Origin: Notospermus geniculatus
Lineage: Eukaryota > Nemertea > Pilidiophora > Heteronemertea > Lineidae
Assembly (NCBI GenBank): GCA_002633025.1
Contig: NMRB01001346.1
Coordinates: forward strand, 108,917 to 172,916
DNA: 64,000 nucleotides
Reading direction: 5' to 3'
The notes under the pieces are model-generated. The model saw only the letters and a list, made by a program, of their open reading frames with translations. It was not told where the DNA came from and ran no database searches. Position 1 is the stretch's first letter; each line of letters opens with the position of its first letter. The position numbers were made by a program, and so were the translations under genes. Positions 35,401 to 47,400 of the stretch are shown here, in pieces.

Positions 35401-38400
35401 CGTTTACTTTTGAAATGGACTGTAGATCATAACATTTTCATTAGCAGGAAGAGAAAACATTAATACTTACCACCTGGGACAAGTGTTATCTATAATTTGT
35501 CCTGGGAAGTAATTATCGTTTCCTGCGTATGGACAGAGGATAGTTATATGATTTAATGGCCGATCTGTCGATGACAGTTTTATCGCCGTGATTTCTTCAC
35601 GCTAATGCATCGTCGCCGTGTATTTTTCCCTTCAGCAGCACTGATCCATCTTCGGGAGAATTCAACGTGAAAGAGACCCTGGAAGACATGATTGAAGCCA
35701 GACTCTTAGAAGACTTTAGAAAGGAAGTAGCAGAAGGGGAAATATCAGTGGTTGATGCAACTGGTAAGTTTGGGCGCACAAGGTTGAGGCCACGTGACAC
35801 TTTATTCCCTCTGACCAAACTGATACACATGCTCGAACCCCATCTATATTGGTTTATACATTGTACATCAAAGACTACGGGCCATATTCATAAAGGGTGT
35901 TTAGCCTAATCAGCGTACAAATTCTGCATTACACAGGTTATAAGGCCTGGAAAACTGTTGTTCTCCCTTCTGTATGCTGCCTGATCTCTGGCATTTACCC
36001 ACAAGATACTCACACGCGTCTAACTTTTCTGCGTCTCAGTGTGGGAGGACAAAAGAAAGTTTTGGACAAATTCTAGACAAGCCTGCCTGATCGTTTAACG
36101 TTTCCTTTGTCCCCTTGGACTTAGACGCAGGAAAGTTGTACGCGTGTGATTATCCTGTGGGTAAATGCCTCTGGTGAAGCACCATACAGACATCAGACAA
36201 TAGTTTTCTAGGCCTATAACATGTGTAATGCAGAACTTGTACGCTGATTAGGCTAAACACTCTTTATGAATACGGCCCCTAGATTTCTAGGCCTTTAACC
36301 TGTGTAATGCAGAATTTGTACGCTGATTAGGCTAAACACCCTTTATGAATATGGCCTCTACGTGTACACCACTGTTTTTTGTGCGAAGGTGTGGCGATGT
36401 GTCCGTATCCCGTATACTACCGGTAGTACCTCTATGTAAACTCGACCTAGTAAGATCCTGAATCACCGCGTTGGCGGCTGAAGGCTACCTCAAAGCTTAC
36501 GACTCTATAGTTGTTTTCCCATTTAGTTTTTAATAGACCACGTCCAAAATGCTCTTATTGCATTCAATCCCCGATTCAATCGTCTGTACCTTTCTACAGT
36601 TGCAGCACAAGAGAAAGAATCTGGCGATGCAGCTCAACAAGGAACTATTAGTGTTGATAGAACCGGTAATTATTGGAGCCTGGCGGGCACAAACTTCCAT
36701 ATCCGAGGTGATTAGCATTCTTTATGTAAAAATGGCCGAACTCTTCAGGGATCAAGGCAGAAATTAAAGCGCCACTGTATGCATTGGGTTTCCTATCTCG
36801 TGGCGACCGATGTAACCTTTGACCTTTAGGCAACCTCGTTTATGCTTGTTCGACAAGACTGTTCACACATAAAAGAATGAGTTGACGCATGGCACCTCAC
36901 TTGATGAAGGGTTTAGGCCTTTTTCCACATGAGTGTTTTACGCTGCGTAATGAGGCTTTTGGAAGCACAGTGGCAGAAAATAACAAAACATTTATTATAA
37001 CGCATCACGCAGCGTATTGCGCACATGTGGAAAAAGGCCTTTAGTCAGGCCTTGGGTCAGTATAATTCCTCCAAGATCAGGCAATGACAGAACTTCAAGT
37101 GATGAAAAGGACGGCGGCCATTTTTGTCAGCTAAGGTTTCGGCATAGTATTGCATAGTATCAGTCTATCCTAGATGTTACCAGTGGCTGTGTATGGGTTG
37201 GACAGGGCGCCAGTCTTCACGTTGGTTCCCTTTCCGCCGGCAGGGGATGAATACTGAGACATACCTCATGCAGACAGTGGCACTTTAATACTGTGTTATT
37301 TGATGCACATCATCAGGCTGGCTTGGTGATTCACCGAGGATTTTTTTCAGGCGAATTCACGGTGACTAACCCAAAGATTCGACCTGAAATGTAAAATCAA
37401 TGTCCTTGTCGCCAACCACGTTGTTAAATATAGCAAAAAATCATTATGGTGACAAATGTTACAAGTTGCTTTTGGCAAATTTAACAACTGTATGACCTGG
37501 ATAGCTTATCTGACAAGGTGATGAGCTATTCATGAATAAATTAGATGCTTGGCCAGTATAGGCAATATATCGAACGAAACATTCATGCCTTAGTAAGCAC
37601 ATTTCCCCGATCTGCTCATCACAGTTCGAACGGCTGGTTTTCGGCCGATCGGCTGGTTTCAACACCAGTAGGATCCCCTGGTTCCAAGCCGATCTAGCGT
37701 TTGTGGGTTAAATATCATAGCAATGCATTTCGTGCGTCGTGTCTGGTGCCTAACGCTGAATGTTCTCTAGTACATGCATGCATGTATTTGCATGCCTGTT
37801 CTTTTTCCCTCTCAAACTACTAAAATGTATCGGCTCGAAATTCTGTTTATGGCCCTTTTCTGTCACTCAGACTGTTCGTGATGAACTGCACTTGCGCTCT
37901 AGCTCTTGCGCCCATGCAAGTTTGTGAACGTACACAGCTAGATCGGCCTGTAACCAGTGTGAAACCTGCCGATGTGCTGAAAAATGGCCGTTGGAACGGT
38001 GACCGGCATATCACGGGAAAAGTCCTATAGCTGATATAACGCTGATCACTCTAAGCTGCGTTCACACTGGGCTTTTAAAACGGTTTGAAAACGTTTTAAG
38101 ATGTTAAAACGGTTTAGGGTGCCACACTAGAGCCCTCTTAAAACGGTTTGAAAGCGTTTTAACGAAAACGGTCCCAGAAGTGGTTTCAAAACGACTCGAC
38201 GTCATTCGGGCGCGACAACCGTTTTGAAAACGCTTTGGTGACTGTAGTGTGGCACAGTCGTTTTTGGTCGAAAGCGTTTTCCGTAAAACGTTTTACGGAA
38301 AACGCTTTCAAGTCGGTTTCGGTGTGAAGAGCACCGGACTTTGTGAACTGTTGGGCGAGAGGACTGGAACCGAAAAAAAACGTGATCGAAATCCATTCCA

Positions 38401-41400
38401 TCCTTGAAGAGTTCTCGCTATGCATGGTTATCGTTTTGGGCTTGGGTAAATTTTTGTTGGCTGTTGGTCTTCGATTGCTACGCTTTGCCATCATTGTCCA
38501 ATTTACAAGAAAAAATATTCCTTCTATTCGTTCGAAACGTAACCAGATACCGGTGTGTACTTTTCTAAAGACGGCCCTTAGTATAGATCGCATAGGCGAT
38601 TTGACAACCACTAAAAAGACACTTGACGGCGAACAGCAGGCCAATTAAATTGTGTTCGATGAGTACTAAGTATCAATCAGCAGAGTCTAGTCAGAGGTAC
38701 CGTTCAATAGTTGATACCTCATGTCCCTGCCAACCTGTCGACAGAGAAATTCCTATATAGACCACTGCATGCACATGGTAAGTCTAACCTTCAAAGTTGT
38801 TTTTCCCGCGCCGTGACCAACGAAGCGGAAAGAAACAATGCTTTCGAGCGTTTCCGCGCACGGAAACGCGCCAATGGAAAGCAGGCCTAACGCAAAATGA
38901 ACTAAGCTCTATTTGAACACATTAGAGCTCTGCCTGCAGTTTTTTCGACGTGTGCTGAAAATAAGGTCTTGGTTCTTTGAAGTACGTATCCCCTGCAAAA
39001 ATCTTATCTATTTTTGGTATCAGGCAAGCATTTTGGGGACCTTCACGAGGCTATAGGGCCGTTTAGACGACAAGCCAAAAAACACATTCAGATTCAATCC
39101 CATTGGATCCGATCGACCCGCATCGGGTCTCATTTGCGTTTATAGACGAGATTTGAATGTGGTCGTATGTGGTCCAATGCGGTCCATTTTAAATCCACAT
39201 TGGACCGCATTGGGCAATCTCGTTCCCAGATCTACCTCATCCGAAGGTATCTCTGGAAAGGGCTGCGACCTGACCAAAATTTCTGGTCAACCGCTGGCAG
39301 CGTGCCAAAATGTCTGTTTCCCACAATATTTCGTTCTTCGATGACTGAAAAATATCATATATGCCTAAAGAGTCATATAATACACCCAAAACACGAAGTT
39401 GTTTGAGTATTAGACCAATTTCAAACGAATAGTTTAGTTGGGAACATCATGCCGCGGGTGCCAGCTCAGTGTGATTCGCCTCATAAATTAGTATATCGCG
39501 CATGCGCAGTATTCCTGAAGTCGTCAGCCCTTTCCAGTGGTGTTGTAGGAACGTAAACCCACTGGGGACGAGTTTGCGCATTGGGTAGCGTTTACACGCA
39601 AGAGTTTTGAACCACAATCGGATTCGATCGGATCGCATGTGGATTTTTGCCTGTCGTCTAAACGGCCCTCATGATATCTCTACCTGCACTCTCTCCTAAC
39701 ACTTGAAAATACCGTAAAATTCAATATGGGTTTAGATCAAAATGGGAATTTTTTCTCCATGTTGATCAAGTCCATGTACTTGTTGACGGAGGCGTTCCTT
39801 TTGATGTGTACATGGATGAAACAATGATATCAATAAAGTTCACATCTGGCGGCACAGCAGCTTGTGACTCGCTTGTTGCGTTGCAATCTGTTGCTTGCGG
39901 GGGTGCGAAAAAATGGTCTTGCAACTGGAGGTGCTCAGACTAGGCAACTAAACAGTCGCCGACTGACGAAATGCTAATGTACATGTACGTCACTACCGGT
40001 GTATGACGTTCAACCTTTAACGTGCAGGTCACATGACTGAAATAACTTAACTGATTGGCCTCTTTCGCGAGTCGGGTCGAGGCCTGTCGAGTGCGAGAAC
40101 GTTGGACGTGTATCCTCTGTGTTAAGGCTGACCCTAACAATGACCTTTCCCATCAGCCAATCATTCTACTCCTTAGTGAGTAACAGGTGTTCTGATTGGT
40201 TCCAATGTTCTTGCACTCGACAGTGGTGCGTCGTCAACCCCAACACCAGCGTCGAGTGCGAAATCATGGGGACCAATCAGAGCGCTTTACTCAGCAATGA
40301 TTTTTCTGATTGGCTGGAAAGGTCAGTGTTAGGATCAGCATTACATCACTAATAGACAACACGTACCCATGGACCGCATTCGATTACTTCCTCGGGCAAG
40401 CTCCGGAAGGAACAAGCTGAGCGTGCGCACAACAGCCAGTAATCGAACGCTGTCGTGTTAGACACGAGAAAAATGTGCTGTAATTGGCTGAATATCCGCC
40501 ATGACACTTTACTCGTGTCTAACACGACAGCGTTCGATTACTTTTGCACGCCGATGTACCCTGATGTATGCGAGGGTTGTGTGCATCTCATGATCGGAAG
40601 TGACATCATAGATAGATAGATAGATAGATAATTTGAAGCTTCGTAACCCTTTTGGATCTTAAGCTTATACTACGGTGTGGAGTCCACGACAGGCTACTGT
40701 CCACCTGTGTGGGGTCTTTTACTTGCCCTGGCATAGACACTCAGGTACAAGGGACCACGGCTTTGAGTCTCATCCGACAGACTCTAATTGGTTCACAGCT
40801 TTTCACATACATGTCCTGGCCGGGGATCGAACCCACGCACTGAGCCTGTTAGGATTGAAAGTCAAGCGTGTTAGACCGCTCGACCACCAGGCATGCTTTG
40901 CATCCTGGGAAGGTTACACGAGAAGCCCACCTCGGCGAGGCGAGTAGGGCTAGTCGCTGTAGCGTCTGTTCCGAGCTAGCTCGTGGAAGTAAACGAATGG
41001 CCTAATGATTTCGCACCCGACAACCCTCCCAAACGACAGAGCGGAACTGTTCCGCGGATATTTTGCGAGTGTAATGTATGAACACAAAAAGATATGTCCG
41101 TGATCGTTATTACTAAAGAGAGCACCACAATACTGGGTGCAACAGTCGCCGTTTGCGAAGAAATTGATAAAGACAGAGATATAGCATTTACATTTCAATA
41201 GATTGAAATGAAACGTGTATGTCAGCATGAGACGCGTAAAGTCATACACTGGTGGACAGAAATATTAGGACACTTTCGAAATTCTAAGTCATTTTCCTCT
41301 TTTTCCTTCCTTTTGTTGTCTCTAACCACTAATTATTTTCCTTATTGATGAGAACATTTTTACCTTGGCAAGTGGGTTATATAATCTCATTAGATTGTCT

Positions 41401-44400
41401 ACATGTATGCCAAAGGTTATTGACAAGGGGTTGCTGATATGATGTCTGCCATTCAAACCTCTCAAAATCAAAGGCTGAAGCTATTGGATGTGACAAGAAT
41501 GGACGAAGCACATCATGATTGTCTTTGGTATTCAAATATCAGCAACCCCATGTCAATAGCCTTTGGCATTGGTAATCTCATGGGATTATATAACCCACTT
41601 GCCAAGGTAAAAAATGTTCTGATTAATAAGAAAAATAACCAGTGGTTAGAGACAAAAGGAAGGCAAAAGAGGAAAATGACTTAGAATTTGGAAAGTGTCC
41701 TAATATTTCTGTCCACCAGTGTACGTACGTTCACGAGAGCTATCCCAGCTGTCGATTCGTGTTTTTGTTCAAACCGAGTTAAGAAACTTAGTCAGCAACA
41801 GTTATTTATGATCACAGTGGGATCACAGTTGATCATCAATCTGGATTACTTCATATGGAAGCATACCACTTCCACGTGACTTTCTCAATTCGTGTTCGAA
41901 CAAAACACGAATCGACGGCTAGGGTATACATGTAGCTCTCGTGGACGTGTGCCTTTAAAGATAATGTATCATGTGACATTCAATGTTTGTAAGCATGGAT
42001 GTTTACATTGTGATATTTTGGACTTTTGGGACATGTCAACCGACCAAAATAAATACTTTCGGTATATATATATATATTTATTTCGTGAATGTTATACACA
42101 GAGATATACCATCACCATATCAAAAGAATTTCTAGAGGGGCATGCCACCAACAAATTACTCATAAGACGAAGAAACAATGGACATAAACAAACAAAATGT
42201 TCATTAAATAAACTATGATTTTCGTGGCCCGCGAAAATACCCGTGATACATCTTTAAAATAAACGTAAACAGCATTATGAATTGCACTTAATTGCATGAA
42301 TTGCACTGCAGGGCTTCCAACTTAACTAGATTCCGGACATGACCTTTACTAGGGGTTCAGATGATCCATTTTATGGATTTAGGGACGACAAACACTCGAG
42401 TTCGGCCACAGATGGTGCCATTGGCCGACTTATCAAATTAATGTTGTAGTGTTGAATTGAGGAGTTTAATTTTCAGTTCCCATGTTTCATAAGGACAATG
42501 TGAATGTAATATATATGTAAATTTCAATCCAATTAATCTGCAAATCAAAATACGACATTAGGGCCGTTCAAACAAAAAAAACGGTTCCTGTATTGCCTCT
42601 TTGGCCAAACCCATGCATCTAACGTTAAAAGTTACTTTCCCGGGGATGAACACGCATCATTTTAACGTCGCAGCCTGCGGTGCGGTTTGATGGATGGCCG
42701 CCCTTAGGATTTTTGCAATCGCAGGTTCATGCATCGCTCGCGCGTCATCGTCCGGCATGAGGGAGTTTTCGCAAATCCCCCGAAACGCCAACGCGAACGC
42801 CAATCCCATTGTTCGATGCCACGAAGAGAGCAGCGAACAATAGGATAGATGTTCGCGTCGGCGTTTCGGGGGCTTTGCGAAAACTCTCTATGGTTGAAGT
42901 GTCAACCCGCCATATCTCGAGTTACCTCGTTTCCGATCGGAGACTACCTATATATAAATGAAGAATATCTGTCCGGACACGTCATCAACCAGTCAGATGC
43001 GACGGTCTATAAAACGATTTAAATGCAAATTTTCTAATTAAATTATAGAATTAGCATTTTTTTACGCCTGGCAGGTGCTTGCAAATGTATACATGATTGT
43101 ATGCGCTCCATTGGACGTTCAGCTTGCATGGTTTCGCTCTTTGCTTCAACATATTAAATGATACGAAGCTCACCATCTGCGTAATAGGAGCGGTCAGTGA
43201 ATTGACCAATAGGTGTCACTACGGCCCAATTCAATGCATATTGCGGACCCATTCATCTAGCGTGTTCGTTTACTCACCCGGGCCTCCCCTGGGTGAGGCC
43301 CACAGCGTTCTTATCGTGTGACGTCATGACCTGGCGCCTCTCGGGCCTGCCCCAAGTAACCACCTCGCCGAGGTGGTTAGTTGGGAAAGTATCCCAGCAT
43401 ACCTTTCAACAAAATGGCGTCAAAATGCCGAACCCACCATTTTTACGCAAACTGAATATAAATAATGGTAAGCATGCAACTACAGATACAGATAGTGAGG
43501 ATAAAATGGCGACCAGGGCGACTTTTATCTCCTGGTAGTCCATGTCGTCTGCTAGTGTGTCAGTGCCAATGTTGCTGGCAGCCATTTTGCCTGATCACGT
43601 GGTGCGAACTTACTCGAGTGAGGCCCAACAGCGTTCGGAATGGGGCTTTATTGAGCATGCGCCTGGGCCGCTAAAAATTCACTCCGGGGAGGCCCGAGTG
43701 AGTAAACGAACACGCTAATTCTTGATCGAGCACCAATCACGCGGATTTTCCTGTGTATTGGTCCACTAGAACTTTGCTGCCATCTTTTGGCAATGCGCGC
43801 GGCTGACTGCTCCTACTTATGCAGCGGTCAATGATGCGAACCGTGTAGTACCCCCCCCCCCCCCCCNNNNNNNNNNNNCCCGCCGATTCAACAGGTCCAG
43901 AATTCGTGTGTCATTGACCGCTGCCTTACATAATAATATTACTCTTTTTTATGATTGACGTTTTCCCTCCCCACAATGATTTGATGTTAGTTCACTCTAC
44001 ATTCCACATACACACAACTTCAGAATTTGTCGTGTTTTTAGCCTAGTAGCAACCATTACGAGCAACGCTCCATGGAATATTTTTTGTACTTCAGTCGTTG
44101 AGGTTTCAGTTTCCCGATTAGACGCGGTGCTACAAGCGAAGTCAAACTTGTTTCTTATCTAGTCAATATCTTGTTTTTCCAGCGCCCCACCAGCGAAATA
44201 CGAAACACTCGGCTCCAGTCCAGAGGGTGCAGCCACAAATAAAGGCGAGCCATGAACCTGAGGTTGTTCGGACAGCGAAAGAGTTCGTCGCGACAATCAA
44301 ACGACAGATGTCCAAAATGGATGAAGCGAATTGCTCCGCTGCTGGAGCGAGATCGAACTCCACGCATGACGGTGGGATGGCAGCGAATCCGGTCCTTGAC

Positions 44401-47400
44401 GGGCGTGCCCCGTCAAGTATCGTTACGAATGGCTCGATAGTCCCTGCGGCTTCTGGTGGGCCAGTGTCAGTCGTCCCGCCGATCCAAACAATGCAGCCAG
44501 AACAGCCACAAAATCTGAGACCCCAGCTTATCGCTGCTGTTCCGCAAGTGGGTGTCCATCGGTCAGCACAAATTCTGTATCAACAAACTAAATCGGTGAT
44601 GATGAACCAGGGTTCTGCTGCTCAAACCCTCACCAATCCTTCAAATTCCCGCCCACGTCCGCAGGCTGTTGCACCAAACCGGCTGATGATGTACCGTCCG
44701 CGAGCAGTGGTGTCCCAGCCATCAACGATTACTCATAGCCAAACCGCCGTCACGCTGGGTAATCTCCCTCAAAACCATTTGGTTCGAGCCGAATTGCCGT
44801 CGCCAAAAACTCCAGTGACTCCGACGAAAATGAACAAACCCGACTTTCCTGTGCCCTCAGCCGCTCCTCCTGCAGCAAGTGTGTCTCAAAACCCTGCCGT
44901 AACTGTCCCTGGCGCCGTCTCTGACCGGCAAGGGAAAGGAATCCGAGCAATGACTCCGGGTACGTTTGTCACAGAGTACCAGAAAATGAAACGAGAATTC
45001 CAGCGTATTGAGGCCATGCTGAATATAAAAGAAAGAGAACGGAAGCAGTTGTTGTTCATGAAATGTAGAATGAGGTTACTGATCGAGAAAATGGAAAATA
45101 AACTCCGTAGTTTACCTGTTAATTATTCATCAAAGGTAGCCCTATGGCTGCCGAATACAACAAAACAAGATAAAACGGAGGTGAGTGAGAAGGATGATAC
45201 GCCGACTCGGGGACAAAACAGCAACGAGTCTGCTCCTCCGCCGGCTCATGTGAAGGAACCTTTCACGCCAGCTGCACCTCGCGTGCCTGATCTCATCTCA
45301 GCTCATTCCAATAAGCCTTCAACCGTACCCCGCCATTTGTTATTCATTGACAAAGAGGCGAAGAATCCGGTAAAAACGGTTGAGAAACAGCCCAAACCTG
45401 CTCATGAACAACCAAGAACGATGCCTGACAAAAACCTTGTACAAACTCCAGAGGGCGGGCGAAGAGAGGAGGAGAATCACCATCCTACAGCCTGGAAGAG
45501 GTACTCTGAAAATATGAGTCAGGGAGGCTCTACAGACCCTCCGACGTCGTTGACGGATCAAGCGCCCCAACAAATGCAGACCCCCGCTGAGCCACGTCCA
45601 AAGAAAAACATAGAAATTATCGATCTTACGACTGAAACGGTTTCTGAAGGGAAAGAAATAGAACAGGGGTCGGCTGAACGACAGAAGGAACAGAAAGTAC
45701 AGGAAATACTAAATAGCATGCAAGGAAAACGAGTCGTGGGGAAAAGCCCATCTGCATTCCGTCATGTGCCTGGTGCTAATCCAATGGGAATGCCGCCGGC
45801 GTCTAGTCAGGCGCCACAAGGACACTATCCACCAAAACCAGCGGGTCCTCCACCAATGGTTGCCGTGAATGTGACTGCCAGTGATACAGGCTCCGGGCAG
45901 ATGCCCTATGATGCAAGAGTTTCTCGAGGACCCATTGCAAAGGAACCCAGTCGATCTGCAACTCACAGTCTACAGCAAATGGCACGTACTCAGATCACAG
46001 GCGGTGACATAAGTCCAGGCATGCAGCGTTTAAGTGGGTACAATCCACCGTATGGAAGTCACACTACAGGAGAAACGATACAGCTTCGGAATCCTATGGA
46101 GGAAATTCCTGATCCACCTCAAGCTAGGGTGACACCACTCAGCCGTGCCCCTAGTACATATTTCAACACTAAACCATCTGCGGCGGCTCCCACACAGCAT
46201 CCTTCCCCGGGGAACACTGGTTCAGTCTATGCGTCGAGCAGCGTAGCGGCACCACTAGCGAGTCCTCGAAACTATTTCAACACTACATGTAAACCGACTG
46301 GTGCACCTACCTCACAACATCTTTCCTCGCAGGGAAACACTGGTGTGTATGGAACGAGCAGCGTTGCTGCACCGCAGCACACTGCGAGTGGAATACCCAG
46401 CAGCCCGAACACACAACACGGCCGACCTGGTTCCATTCCTCACAATATTTCACAAGTGAGTATCGCTGATGGATACCGAACATACAATTCCACGGCACCA
46501 GTTCCGACCACGTCGACTGAACCGTCTGCTTTTCGGCAAAAGGAACACGGCCAACCGGAATCGCCCATTCGGGACCCTGCTCGCCATCCACCGACGAGCT
46601 TCGTGTCACAAGCTTCAGGGATAGGACAGGCAAGTCCTAACGGCGTGGTCGTCCACGAAATTGATAAGAAAAAGAGGAAACCAATGTGTAAAAGAAACAC
46701 GCCGCAACTGGTGGCAATGCAACCTGGAGCACAGTTCTACCGAGGACCATCCCCAATGATGTCTGCCGAATCAAGACAGAGGATGCAAGTACCCAGATTG
46801 CTGGGGCCAGATCAAAGGTCCCCTCAAGAAATGTGTATGGCACGCCAGGAAGCTATGATGCCGGGGATGATCCCGATGACCCCCAGAGCTCAAATGATGA
46901 CGCCAGCGCGTCCGCAAAAGCCACAGGTTGTTGGCTACGGAGAGCAGACGCCTAACATGTTCATGCAAGATACAGCAGCTGCCTACCGCCAACAGCGAGA
47001 ATTCGCCGCCCAACAACAGCGGATGATGCATTCATCTGTGGGTCTGATGCCACCGCAGCAACCGACGCCTGCGATGCCTGGTGTGCGACCGGCTATGTCT
47101 GGTCAGCCCATGATGATGCAACATCAGGTACGTGGATACTCCCACGATCACTGGCACATTATGGATCCGGTCAGATTCCAGTCCGATCAAACGGACTCCG
47201 GCAATATCCTATCCGGAAAAATTGGGGCGAACGGACCAGAATCGGACCCGATCCTCGTCTCAGAGATCGACGCTTTTAGAAGATAGTTATGACTAATATT
47301 CCTAAACAGAAGTAACTTTTGTCGGTTTCGATCATGCATCAGTCACTTCGTCCTTAAAAAGTTATACTCCCGTTATTTCAGATCCCTCAGTACCAGATGC

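Larger units (their letters stand above)
36666..44182 (+). other. MYND gene intron 4 (7.5 kb)
   Basis: Starts GTAATTATTGG and ends CTTGTTTTTCCAG. It contains a SINE, a Tc1-like MITE, family A and D elements and an unresolved C-tract gap. Stretches 37,080-37,600, 38,340-39,050, 39,675-40,095, 41,725-42,755 and 43,930-44,180 hold nothing recognised. Confidence 0.7.

Noticed and set aside
41439-41684. 81-codon frame inside the Tc1-like element
   Set aside because: It translates the folded MITE arms; no DDE transposase motif is present.
44155-47031. Several 60-110 codon minus-strand frames opposite exon 5
   Set aside because: All lie antisense to a well-supported coding exon and show no domain of their own.
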